DNA of 64,000 bases from Plantago ovata. Taxonomy: Eukaryota > Streptophyta > Magnoliopsida > Lamiales > Plantaginaceae. Below the pieces are notes generated by a model, which was given only the letters and a program-made list of their open reading frames with translations, searched no databases and was not told the origin of the DNA. Every line of letters begins with the position of its first letter. The stretch's first letter is position 1. The translations under genes were made by a program, and so were the position numbers. Location of the stretch: positions 62,992,899 through 63,056,898 of the forward strand of contig CM051457.1 of the NCBI GenBank assembly GCA_028274465.1, read 5' to 3'. This document shows, one piece after another, positions 43,094 through 54,344 of this stretch.

Positions 43094-44935
43094 GCTTTGA
43101 AGAGTCGAGCCAACGACTTGTAAATAAAGGTGCTTCTCAGGAGGCAACTCGAGGTTGTAAGTCATTTGCATGTAGTTTAGAATCATGTCTACCTACAATT
43201 TAGTTTTGTTCTGAGCCAATGGTGGGATTTAAGCGTAGAAGAAAAAAATGGTTTTTCAGCATTTCCAAGTAGGGGAATCGCCTGGGACTGTAGGGGAATT
43301 GCCCCAGAGAAAAGTTGCAAAACAACAACTCCCCTAAAACAGGTCTCTGAGGGGCGAATCGCCTACAGAGCCAGGCGCATCGCCCAGCTTGGACATGCTG
43401 AATTCCCATTTTTCATCCTTCATTCTCACCATTCGGATCCCGTTCCTCACTTGTTACTTGAGTTTGCAGGTACATGCCAACTTTTCGGAGTTGGACACGA
43501 ACCACTTTATCAGGGAAGTGTACTTTCAATCCAATGTCTCCTTTTCTTTTCACTCTTTTGCTCGTGGAACTAGCAAGAGTTTAGGTTTGGGGAGGGGTCA
43601 TTGGTTTGCTAAGTACTTTTTTCTCTTATATGTTCGTGTGTGCCTTTCAACTTGAGTTCTCGTGATTAGCTTGTAATTTTTCAATTTTTGCATGCATTTC
43701 ATCCTTAGTCTAGTTGTTGCACTTTGTTTGTGTGGAGTTTATTGCCAAGTGTTTTGTACTTTTTTATTGTATAGACTAAGTTTTTATGATCATTGACCAT
43801 ACATTACATTTCTATGTAAGTAGTTTGAGGCTTGTCTCGCTTGGTTTGTCACATTCGCATGTGCACTAGTTAAGCTTTGTAGTCTCGACATCACTATGTG
43901 GTGTTTTTTGTCTACTACGGTTCACGAAGGCCTTATAAAATGATGCATGTTAGAGTCTATAGTTGTATACCCGTGCAATTATGCACCTAAGAGGCGACAA
44001 GTTCTTCACCTTGCTTTCGAGATTGCTAAATGCCTAGGAAGGAGGTAGAGTGAGGTGTGTGATCCTTTGTTTGAAACCTATTCCAACGAATAGGTTTGGG
44101 GAGGGGGTTACCGTTGCTGTTCTTGTCTTTCGTCTTTTTGAGTCATATAAAGTTCGTTGCAAAGTTTGTTTTTCTTCTTCTTTTTGAGTTTGTGCTCCAA
44201 CCTATTCTTTCGAATAGGTTTGGGGAGGTCGTTGTTGAGTTTTTGTAATTTCTTTTCGTTGTTGCAGCTGCTCACTATATATTTAAAAAAAAAAAAGAAA
44301 ACAAAAAGAAAAAAAATTGAAATAAAGAATAAGACCCAAAAAAGCAAAAGAAGGGTCAAAGCAAGCCAAAAAGTAGTCTTGTTAAGCATTGTGAATAATT
44401 TTCAGTTTTGAGTTGTTTTGTATCGAGTTGTAAATTCTTGTTTGTGTTTCGTGTCGCCTAGTCCAAGGCCTGTTCTAGACCACCCTCGTCATGCCATTCA
44501 GGAAGTGGTGAAAAGTCTTTGTTTAAGAGTCGGGTAGAATAGGGGAGTGTTGTCTTTTAGGGAACCCTCCTTCGTTTGATGAGAGCCAGTATTGGTTCGC
44601 CCTCTATTGAGGAAAAGTCTCACTTGGTGAACAGTAGTAAGCCCTCGGTTTCATAGGCACGGGGCAAGCATAGTATGATAATGTGCATCATTGCGTCGTC
44701 ATTGACCAGGTCCAGGTAGAGAATGTTACGAGAGACTCCTTTGTTTAACCAAGTGCACATGGAAATGTGTATAGGTTCAATCGAGAAATTCTTCAACCTA
44801 CTTGCATGTTATGATTTGTATGGTGTTTGTTCAAAAGCATTTGGTAGATACAATAGATTAGTTCTTCTCGCTTGGCATGCGACTTCTTTTTGTGTTGCAT
44901 TTAGGTAGTTTGTTGCTTGAGGACAAGCAAAGGTT
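43094..44935 (+). other. Structured non-coding 3' region of A2
   Basis: There is no pol. It contains GC-palindrome modules at 43262-43395 (GGGGCGAATCGCC) and two stem-forming motifs (CCTATTCCAACGAATAGG at 44077-44094; CCTATTCTTTCGAATAGG at 44201-44218). Each of these is followed by GTTTGGGGAGG, and a third GTTTGGGGAGGGG occurs at about 43586. An A-rich tract lies at 44280-44345. All of these except the A-rich tract's exact form are repeated in A3. Confidence 0.8.
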
Positions 44936-44949
44936 TGGTTTGGGGAGTT
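44936..44949 (+). promoter_or_regulatory. Polypurine tract of A2
   Basis: GGTTTGGGGAGTT directly before the LTR start TGATGAACG. The core GGTTTGGGGAG is the word repeated three times upstream. Confidence 0.8.
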
Positions 44950-45415
44950 TGATGAACGTATTTTTGACACGTTCATCTTGTCTTTTTTTCCTTCTTTTGC
45001 TATCTTTAAGCTTTGTTTTGTTGGTAGTTTTGTAGAATATTGTCACGTTTTGTTTCTTTTGCATTTCTCAGGTGTTTAGGTACAATGGATCACGTTTGAG
45101 CACCTTGACTTCCATGGACGTGCCCGTGAGAACCCTAGCCCTTAATAAGTGTCTGAAGATGTATTCTCGTGGAACTTGGAGGCTTTCCCAAAGCTCGAGA
45201 CTGGAGAAATAGCTGTAGCAGCTCATCAGACTCTCGGGGATTCACCCCAGACTGTAGGGGATTCGCCTGCAGGGAGTTGCACAAAACAGCAACTCCCAGA
45301 AATCAGCTCCCAGGGGGTGCGAACCGCCCCAGAAGCCAGGCGGTTCACCTGGATGGGCGAACCGCCTGGCAGAGCTGGGCGATTCGCCCAAAGGCCTCTA
45401 CAAAACATTGTAGAG
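44950..45415 (+). repeat. 3' LTR of A2, interrupted
   Basis: This matches the first 460 bp of the 5' LTR but holds a longer set of GC modules (45235-45392: GCGAACCGCCC, GGCGGTTCACC, GGGCGAACCGCC, GGGCGATTCGCCC). It stops where the Sirevirus LTR begins at 45416. Confidence 0.85.
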
Positions 45416-47016
45416 TGTTGGTCCCTTTAAACAACAAGAAAAGACTAGAGGGGGGGGGGGTGAATAGTCTTTTCAAACTTTCGTCGTTTAAAACTTTCTC
45501 AGCAAATGCTTATTACTTTTCAGTAATGAGTTTGCTGATACTTAACTTTCTCAGCAAGCGCAAGTTACTTTGTAGTAACTAGGTTAGCTGATACTTAAAA
45601 TCAGAGAGCGGAAGTCTTTGATACAATAAGTGCTTTTTCAGTAAATGAAGGTTTCAGCAAGTGATATGAGTGACTGTGTACAGATAGATATGATTTGCTG
45701 AAAACTAAATACAGTAAGTAAATCACACAAACACTTTTATAGTGGTATCTGAGAGTGGCGTAATCTCTCAACTAATCCACTTTGTCCTTTCTAGGACTGA
45801 ATCCACTAAGATATGATTGAGGTTCCTTACAACACCTATCTAGAGCGATTCAAACAGAAACCAAAGCACACTTGCTTCATCTCCAACCTATTCTAGAGAA
45901 CGTAACCTTGTTCTCCACCAAACTTAGTACTTTTAATCAACAAAACTATGCTCGATTAAGTTCCCCCTGAATATCACGCCTGAAAGGGTGTATTTTCAGT
46001 TAGAGAGGTTTGGGATGAGAAAACTTAATTATAACTTATTCAGTTACAACAAGTAATCTAAGAAACAAAACTTTGAATACTTTGCAGTAAACAAGTTTGA
46101 TTGTTTCTGGTGTCAAGACTTGTTCTTGTTCGAAAGAAAGAAAGAACACTTAACTAATTTCTTAGTCGTGTAAATTCTACTTCTTCACAAGTAGCTTTTT
46201 CAAGCTTTAAGTCTTGGAACGGATCAATGACAGTAAAGAGTATTGAAGGGTTTGTGAGTTTAAGCACAAGTGAGAGTATGATCACGTTGTTGACACACTT
46301 GAACTCTTTGCAGGATGACCTCTATTTATAGTGAAATAAGGAGCCGTTTGAATTTTAAATTCCAAGGATTTTGTTCCTTAACATGTCACTATCTTGCTTT
46401 TGTACTTTCAGCAGCGTCCTTGTTTGTCTTCTAGTCTTCATGTCCTTCGCGTGCATGCTTTGCATTTAATGCTTATTTGAATAGAATTCAAACAGTAATA
46501 TTGGAGCGCAAATGCAAGTACTTTCAGCAAGAGGTCACATATGTTCCATCAGCAAGTGGTCAGTCTCAGTTTCAGCAAGCACAACCTACTCTGTCTTTCA
46601 GATTTTCACTTATGCAATGCTGTTGCTGAAGTTTCCACTTTCTGAGCAACATGTGCATTTGTAGATACCAGTCTTCAGAAATCTTCTAGTCTTCAGATCT
46701 TCCAAATCTTCAAGTCTTCAGATCTTCATAATCTTCAAGATTCTGAGCGGTTCTAAATGCTTCAATAGTTTGTTTGTAAAAACAAAGTACATCATCAACA
46801 AATGCTTCAATAGGTTGTATTTCTTTTCAGAAAACAAGATACATCATAAGCTTCAAAACCAACCTATCTAGCACCTATTCTAAGTCTTCAGCAAACGTTC
46901 CTCTTTTACAATGTCCTTAAAATTCTAAATTCCTATGGACCTTAAGAGTACTAGTTACTGGACTTTCCTTAATTTAGCATGGTTAATTGCTCATCAAAAT
47001 TACAAGTTTCCTAACA
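45416..47016 (-). repeat. 3' LTR of the Sirevirus
   Basis: 1601 bp, bounded by TG (45416) and CA (47016). It contains a run of ten G at about 45452-45461. TCAGCAA or its inverse TTGCTGA occurs at least ten times. The other LTR is outside the window, so its age cannot be judged. Confidence 0.82.
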
Positions 47017-47036
47017 AATTTCCCCCTTTTTGATGT
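47017..47036 (-). promoter_or_regulatory. Polypurine tract of the Sirevirus
   Basis: CATCAAAAAGGGGGAAATT on the minus strand abuts the LTR start. Confidence 0.85.
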
Positions 47037-47279
47037 CAGCAATCCATGGCTAAATTAATTGTTACCCTTTTAGAGGTTTCTGATGTTGAATAAATCAGTT
47101 GATTAATGCAAGCATACTTGAATAATTAAACAGTAAGCATAAGTAAATTGCATAATCAAAAACCAATAAGAGTCAAAAGCTTTATTGCTGATAGTTATCT
47201 TTCAGAAGTTTACAAGAAGTAGCAGAGATAACTAAACAAAATCAGCAAACAAAACTTTAACAAAAACTATTACAGAGAG
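47037..47279 (-). other. 3' untranslated region of the Sirevirus
   Basis: A short AT-rich stretch between the extra frame's stop codon and the polypurine tract. Nothing else is visible. Confidence 0.6.
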
Positions 47280-50200
47280 TTAAGCTTTTCCAGAAGATTT
47301 TCTCAAAATCTCTCTTACACTCTTCTCAACAAGTGTAGTAAATTCAACGCAGTCCTTTTCGTAGTTCTCAAGAAGCCTACGGACTTGTAGTTGAAGAATT
47401 CTTGCATTTTTGCAGGCAGTATGATGATGCTTTTCAGCATTCATTTCCATGTAGTGAGTTACCCACAAATGCATGCCCCAATTGCTGGCATGGAGAAGCT
47501 GTGTATCTGAAATGCTTTTAGGATGAATCTTTCTTAGCCAGAGAAGATCTTCTTCTTGATCCTTAGCAGTGAGATAGAAATATTCATAAGGAATCAATCC
47601 AAGTCTCTTCTTTGTTTTCTTGGTTACTGGGTCAGAGTAGTAAGCAATGCCAGGTGGTTTTATCAAATCTGGTTCTTGTCTATAAGTCTTAACAATGGCA
47701 GTTCTTCTTACTGAGACCTCAAGATTCAACCATCTCCCAGCAATATTTCTTGGAAGGGATTCTTCCCTTTGTCTTCTTTGTACCTTGAGTTCAATCCATG
47801 TGAACATTTGGTTCAGAATGGCTGTAGGAAAGAACTCATTTACCAGCAAGTCTTCCAGCTTTAAGATCCAGCAACCATGAATGTTTCTAATCACATTCTG
47901 AGTGGTTTCATCATTGCTGGTCTTTGTATACTCGATGCCGGAGCCAATAGCAATGCTGGCTAGCCTCTTTTCTTCCTGTCTTTGCCTTCTTCTTCTTGAT
48001 TTAGCATTGTCTTGATCTCTTGCCGAAGAGTCAGACGAGAAATGTTTTGAATGGCCAGACGGAGTTAAGGCTGTTAAAGGTCTAGCTCTTATGGCTTAAG
48101 CTATTGTCTGATTGTCATCATCTTCATCATCTTCATTCAGATTTTGATGACTTTCTGTATGGTAAAAATCTTGAGTTTCAGCAACAGTTTTTCTCTTTTT
48201 GGTACTTGCTGAATTTAACTCAGATTCTGCTTGCCTTTTAGAACTTTGCTCTTTTTCAGCAAGCGGTTCTATGGGCAGTGGCTCATCAACAGTAGGAGGG
48301 GTTTGGTTTCTCTTTCTGGTATTTTTCTTTTCCCCCTTAGACATGGATTGCAACATTGGAGTGATGTGCAGAGAATAGAACTCATTGCAATTTTCAACAA
48401 GAGTACTTAAGCTGTTGTACTTCATGATGATTTGTTGCTGATCAGAAGTCATTTTTGACAACTCTTTTTGGATACTCACCATGTTCTCTTCATGTCTTTT
48501 CTCTGTTGCGGCCTTATCATCCATGAAAGTCTGAGCCTTCACTAGAGCGGTCTTTGCGAGCATGAGTGCTTGACTTACATCTTGTTCATAGCTTTTGTGA
48601 TAAAGACTTATGTCTTTTTTAGGTATCGTAAGAGTAGTAGTGCGTCTCAGCACTGTAGCCAATATTTTCCCAATGTCAAGCGGGCTCTCAGCAAGCAATG
48701 CCTCATCTTCTGCTTTACAGGCATCATGGACTTTCTTCAGTGCCAAAATTCTAGGAGTAAATTCCTCAACTCTTGGGAACGGCACTAGGTTTGGGGTCAA
48801 GGAATGAACTTTCAGGTCTGAAGCAAACTGATCATCCTTCATCAGCAATTCTCCTCTTAGACCATCGTCTATATCATTTATGTAATCAGGAGGAGGAATT
48901 TGAACCACTTTGGGGTCTCTTTTGGATTGTTCATCCTCATTTACTGATAAGTCATCGTCATCCTCAGATTCATCAAGGTCAACAACCTTGGAACCTAAGT
49001 CAGCAGCTTCACTTCCTTTTGGTTGAGTGGTTGCTGATGGCAACACTTCAGACTCAACAACTGGAGTTTCACCAGTAGTTAGTTTTAATTGAGTAGTTGC
49101 TGAGGGCAACGTTTGAGACTCAATTACTGGAGTTTCGCCAGTAGTTAGTTTTAATTAAGTTTGAGACTCAATTACTGGAGTTTCGCCAGTAGTTAGTTTT
49201 AATTGAGTTTGAGACTCAATTACTGGAGTTTCGCCAGTAGTAAATGGAAGGGAGGGGACTTCCTTTGGTCTTACTCCTGAAGATTCACCAATTTCTAGAT
49301 CCTGCGTATCCCTTGCATGGATCAAAAGACTGTTCTGTAGAGCGCGTTGGTAATCTTCATCCAATTCATCATCATCATCAAGGTTTACATCAGTGACCTT
49401 GGCATCAGAAATTTGGCTCTTGCCATTTTTCAAGGCAACCTTTTTTTTGGCATATTCTTCTTCAGTATCAGCACCTTGTACAGGTGCTTGATTTTCAGCA
49501 GCAGGAGCAGGTTGAGATTCATGCTGAGGTTGTGGTTGTTCAGCTTGCTGATTGTCTTGTTGAGTATTTTCAGCAACTGTCAATTTTAAGCCACCAGCAT
49601 CAGGACTTGGACCTTGATTGTCATCATCATCGTCTTTCTTGTCCTTTGAATCTTTCCCTTCATCATCACTGGGATTAGTCGGAATGTTTTCATCTTCTTC
49701 CTCTTCATCATCATCGATCAGAATTACTAGCTCGAGATGCTTGTACAAAGCAACACTCGTTACTTCCTCTTCCTCATTTATTTTGTGGGGATCAGCCACC
49801 ATGGGTACAAATGAACCCTTGAGCATCACAGCTTGTTCAGCTGCAGAGGCACTCTTGAATTTTGCCTTCATATTCTCTCTGATTTGAGCAATCAGATTTG
49901 AACTCATTTGCTGAGAATATGACATCTCTTCAGGAAGTATGGAATGAACGAATGTCTCGAGCTTTAGCAGAGAAGATCTCTTTTTCTCATTAGATAGATG
50001 AATATGGAGATCAGAGAAATCCATTCGCCTGTATCTTTGCCAGTTGCTGACGGACTTAGCAACTCTTGACAAAGTTGTTCGCTTGAAATTCAAGTACAGT
50101 TCCTCAGAACTTACTTGTTGATCTTCAGTGATGAGCACCACTTCAGTGGTCTCCTTTAGAGCCTGAAGAAGAACGATATTTAGATCAGGATTGGTTTGGA

Positions 50201-52615
50201 TAATTGCTTTAGAGTTCAAAGCTGAAACATGAATTACCTGCTGAGATTCAGCAAGCTCATGTTGTACAATTTCCATTCCTTGAGGAGCTTGAGTAGCATC
50301 CTCCATTTGTTCATCCTGAAATAAATTTGAGTTAGATACAAGTACTAAGCTGTCAAACTTAGTTTTATTACCAAAAACATTAACTACCTGCTGAGCAGGG
50401 AGCGTTGATTCTGGTGCAGAGGCTTCAGCAACCATCTGACTTGCATCTTGAGAAGTCTGTAGAGATAACATAATATTAGCAAAAGAATAAGTTTCAGAAT
50501 TTGAAGTTTTACTGATGGTTGAATTATCTACCTGCTGAAGAAGGACAGGTTGTGGCTCAGTCCTTTCAGCATTAACAGTTTCTTCATTTTTTGGGACTGT
50601 TTCTTCAGCAGACTTCTTGTCTTGCTCTGTTTGAGAAAGCTGCGCGGTTTCAGCAGTCTCCCTTGTCTCTGAAATGACAAGTTGAGCAGAAGCATCTTGA
50701 CCTTTAAGCTCACTGCTTGTCATGAAGACATCAATGGATTTGTTGGATGATTCTTCAATCTCCAACTCCATTTGTTGGCTTATAGCTTCCAGTACAAGCT
50801 GGACTTTGTCAATTGAGTCTTTGGTGAACTTGGGCCAGTATTCTCAGCATCACGAGATGCGTCGTTGAATAGTGCTTCTTGTGTTTCAGCAACTTCTGGA
50901 ACCTGAACCATTGCTGTCTCAGCAACTGGTTCTTCAGCAATCGGGGTTTCAGCAACTTGATGAGTTGCTTGTTCAGCAACCATCTTTTCAGCAGCATCAG
51001 CAAGTACCGCCTTTTGCAGATCAGCAACAATATCACTTGCTGGTTCCATAGTTGGATCATCTAGATTATCTACAATGTAGATATCTGGGACTTGGGCAGG
51101 AATTTCATTTCCACTGCCTTGTGGTCTGTTCTCAGTAGAGGGGTCAACGTTGAGTCGATCATTGAAGGCTTCCGCAAACACTTCAATGTTGCTGACATAG
51201 GCTTCAGTAACTACCTTGTCAACATCTACAGGAACTTATGTTTCAGCAATTGTCTGGGAATTGTCTGAGAGGTCATGGACAATAGGAACTGACTTGCGAG
51301 CCAGTGTTTTCTTCCTTGTGTTACTTGTCCTTTTCCTCTCTGGGACAGGATTTGCTGATGACGCTGCAGTCTGAGTGTCATCATCAGCTTTTCTCTTTTT
51401 CTTGTTAGATTTCTTCAGTTTCCCAGCAGATACGTCAGTAGTTGCATTTTCAGCAACGGCTGGTGTACACGTACCTTGTTGATCATCTACAACAGTTTCA
51501 TTTTTGTCACCACCATCTACAGCAGTTTCATCACTAAGTTGCTGAGTGGTGACATATGCAGCTGTTGTATACCTTTCTTGCTGACTTGTGCTGACAACAT
51601 CTGCAACTGTTGTCTTCTTAGATTTTTCAAGTTTCTTGCCAGCAATCTTAGGTACATTCTGCTTGTAGAAGGATCTTCCCACATTGCATACATATTTCTT
51701 GATTGGCAATGGGTTTCTCAGCTGAATCCTGAAGTGTTCAAGGATATAGCATATATTTATTCCATACATAACTGGAAAGGAAGGTGAGACCTTGTTGTCT
51801 TCTACCTTAACCTTGAACTTATTGACACAATCAACAAGCCTGTTGAAGATGTACTTAGCCCAGTTAAGTTCCGTTTTATTTTCATGGATATGCATCAGCA
51901 GCGGCCACCTTCTCAGGCCTACTTGGTCTATTCCTCCAACTTGGGAGTCCAAAACTTTAATCAGCAGCAGAGCTACTAGACCAAGTGAATGGCAGAGATG
52001 CTTCCTCTTAACGTGCTTTGTCCAAGTCACGGGAGCAATCTCTCCTTTCTTCATTTTCTCATTTCTGACGTCACTGTAGAAAGCTTCAATTTCTTCGTCA
52101 GTGGCAGTGACGTCATCTTCAGTTCCAGTGGTTGGAATCTGAAAGATTTCCGCTAAATCAGTCCATTTCAGGACGATTTGCGTGTTCAGAACTGTAGTAA
52201 AGATCACTTTTTCAGTGACTCCTTTACTATCAGTAAGGGACTGGATTTTTGCATTATTGTAGAATTCCATTGTGTCTATCATGCTCACTTGCTTAGTGCG
52301 AGCAGATATAAAGTTCATGAGGCCTTGCTGCTTGATAAAATCAAGCGCCTCTTCATTCTCGTCATCGAGTTCTTGTTCATAGAAGTACCTAATGTACTTC
52401 TCCTTTGCAAATCCACCCCAATCATCATCTCACACTTTTCAGTGTCAAGATATGACGGAGGCATAGGTTTTTCCGATATCCTATCGTTTTTCAACACAAC
52501 TTTCGTTGTGTTTAATGCCGGAGTAGTCACCGGAGCAGTGCGTTTTTCAGCACTGTCGACCTTAGACGACTTTGAGGACTTAGAGGACTATCTCTTTGGT
52601 GCCATTTCTTTTATA
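47280..52615 (-). pseudogene. Giant post-pol reading frame of the Sirevirus (env-like position)
   Basis: A reading frame of about 1770 codons runs from an ATG near 52604 (MAPKR) to a stop at 47280. It is broken by few lesions: an in-frame stop at codon 6, a frameshift near 52430, a TAA near 51236, a frameshift near 50800-50830, a TAA at 49155 and a TAA at 48096. The N-terminal part (DTMEFYNNAKIQSL, IVLKWTDLAEIFQIPTTG, WTKHVKRKHLCHSLGLVALL) resembles the 'putative plant transposon protein' family. Then come a Lys-rich NLS-like stretch, Gln/Glu/Ala-rich low complexity with VAET repeats, an acidic run near 49640-49710, the LTTGETPV repeats and another basic patch. The final 200 residues are well ordered (GCWILKLEDLLVNEFFP). 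No signal peptide or membrane span is evident. Function unknown. Confidence 0.7.
49020..49245 (-). repeat. Coding minisatellite (LTTGETPV units)
   Basis: Four units that each encode QLKLTTGETPVIES or a close variant, in lengths of 48 and 57 bp plus a partial one. One unit has TAA where its neighbours have CAA. Confidence 0.88.
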
Positions 52616-53508
52616 GATGAGAAAGTGTACGAAAAAGATAGTTTGCTTTTTGACCGAAGGTACAGTAGATTCAGGCTAAAATTTGCAGAGAAAGGAAATG
52701 TGAGTTAAAGAATTTTGTCATTTCTCTAACTCCTTCTTTACATAGTGTCTCTGATGTGTGAGAAACTCAATCGATTTGAGCTCTCAGCAAGGGTAAAACA
52801 GAGAAACACAGGAGTTAGTGGAGCCTTTGCATTAAATGCGTAGTGGCCCACTAACTTGAAACCGTCAGAGCATTCTCTCTCTTTGTTTTATTAACCGTTA
52901 GATTAGTAACTCCTTTTAATCAATGGCCACGATTGTATTTCATGTCATGATTATTACGAGTTTATCTGTGCCCGATTAACGTCACAAATTGATTTTACCG
53001 AGTTTTAAGGGATTAGATTGCTTGCTGAAATAGACAAGAATCTTTTCAGCGAGTTTGCATTAACAACCTAGATACTTGCTGAAAGTTCCCCCTTACTTAG
53101 ATATCTCATATTTTCTTAAGTTTAAAAGATATTTCTGATTTGCCATATCAGTGAATTCTTTTGTACTTGAGATATCCTTTGGTAAAATCCTAGAAATGAT
53201 TTTGCTCTTTTTTTGAGTTCCCGTCTCAGAATATTCCCTTGATACTTGAATGCCTGTTTCAGTATCTTTGATTGTCTGAATGCCTGTATAAGCAATCCTT
53301 AAGGTTTTTCTCTTACTGAGTGCCTGTCTCAGCAAGTGATCAAGTTTCCTAACAAATACCTGTTTTGAAAGAATTACTTGCTGAATGCCTGTTTCAGCAA
53401 ACATGTAGTGACTTATCATTTCTTAGAAGAAATTAGTAGACGGAGCTTTTAAGTAAGAATACTTTGGCTTGCTGAATACCTGTTTCAGCATTCTGCCAAA
53501 TGTATCCT
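52616..53508 (-). repeat. Spacer with degenerate GCTGAAACAGGCATTCA repeats (Sirevirus)
   Basis: Between RNase H and the extra frame. At 53210-53510 the minus-strand word TGAAACAGGCATTCA and variants recur at least seven times at about 30-50-bp spacing. A short open frame reads ETGIQ repeatedly, but this is probably a by-product of the repeat. Confidence 0.75.
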
Positions 53509-54339
53509 TTATTGAGGTAGTTCAATCAATCCAAGGTTATACCTTAGCATTGCGAACCTATTATCTAGTAGGGGCTTTGTAAAGATGTCAGCAAGCTGAT
53601 CATCAGTGCCTACTTTCACAACCTCAATATCTCCTTTTTCTACATGATCTCTAATGAAATGATGTCTAATATCAATGTGCTTAGTCCTTGAGTGAAACTT
53701 AGGATTCTGCGTGATAGCAATAACACTTGTATTATCACAAAAGATTGGTGTTTTCTTTGCAAAAATACCATAATCTCTTAATTGTTGCTGAAACCATAGG
53801 ATTTGAGCTGTGCAACAACCAGCTGCAATGTATTCAGATTCAGTGGATGAATTGGCAACACAGGTTTGCTTCTTGCTGAACCATGATATTAATCTAGTAC
53901 CCAAAAACTGACAAGTTCCAGAGGTACTTTTTCTATCAAGAGTTGATCCTCCATGATCAGCATCAGAATAACCAACCAATTCTAGTCCAGAATCTTTAGG
54001 ATACTATAATCCAACATTGACTGTACCTTTGACATATTTCAGTATCTTGATTGCCTTTTTGTAGTGTGATTCTCTTGGATCAGATTGGAATCTTGCACAC
54101 ACACAAACAGCATACTGAATGTCAGGTCTACTTGCTGTTAAGTACAATAAGGAACCAATGAGCTTCCTATACTTGTGTTCTTCAACACTTTTATCTTCTT
54201 TAGTATAGCCCAATTTGGTACCAACACTCATAGGGATCTTTTCAGGTTTCTCTTCCCCTTTGATCCTAAACTTTATGAGCATTTCTTTCGCAGACTTTGC
54301 TTGATTTATGAATATTCCATCTTTGAGTTGCTTGGCTTG
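53509..54339 (-). pseudogene. pol: Sirevirus RT C-terminus and RNase H
   Basis: This is the continuation of the RT after the A3 insertion: KDGIFINQAKSAKEML, PMSVGTKLGY, YRKLIGSLLYLTASRPDIQY. After an in-frame TAG at about 54001-54003 (TGG expected) comes RNase H: GYSDADHGGSTLDRKSTSGT, SSTESEYIAAGCCTAQILW, FCDNTSVIAITQNPKFHSRT, HIDIRHHFIRDHVEKG and DQLADIFTKPL. Catalytic residues D, E and D are present. The reading frame is otherwise intact. Confidence 0.93.
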
Positions 54340-54344
54340 CAATC

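Larger units (their letters stand above)
39926..45415 (+). mobile_element. Athila-like element A2, gag and protease only
   Basis: The order is LTR (39926-41213), primer site (41219-41236), gag (41466-42312), protease (about 42330-43093), a 1.85-kb non-coding 3' region, a polypurine tract (about 44936-44949) and the start of the 3' LTR (44950-45415). RT, RNase H and integrase are absent; since the 3' region is continuous with the polypurine tract, I take this as the element's own structure and not a sequencing gap. The remainder of the 3' LTR lies beyond the Sirevirus, outside the window. A2 shares its 3'-region motifs with A3 but its gag is clearly diverged, so it is a different subfamily. 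Confidence 0.9.
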
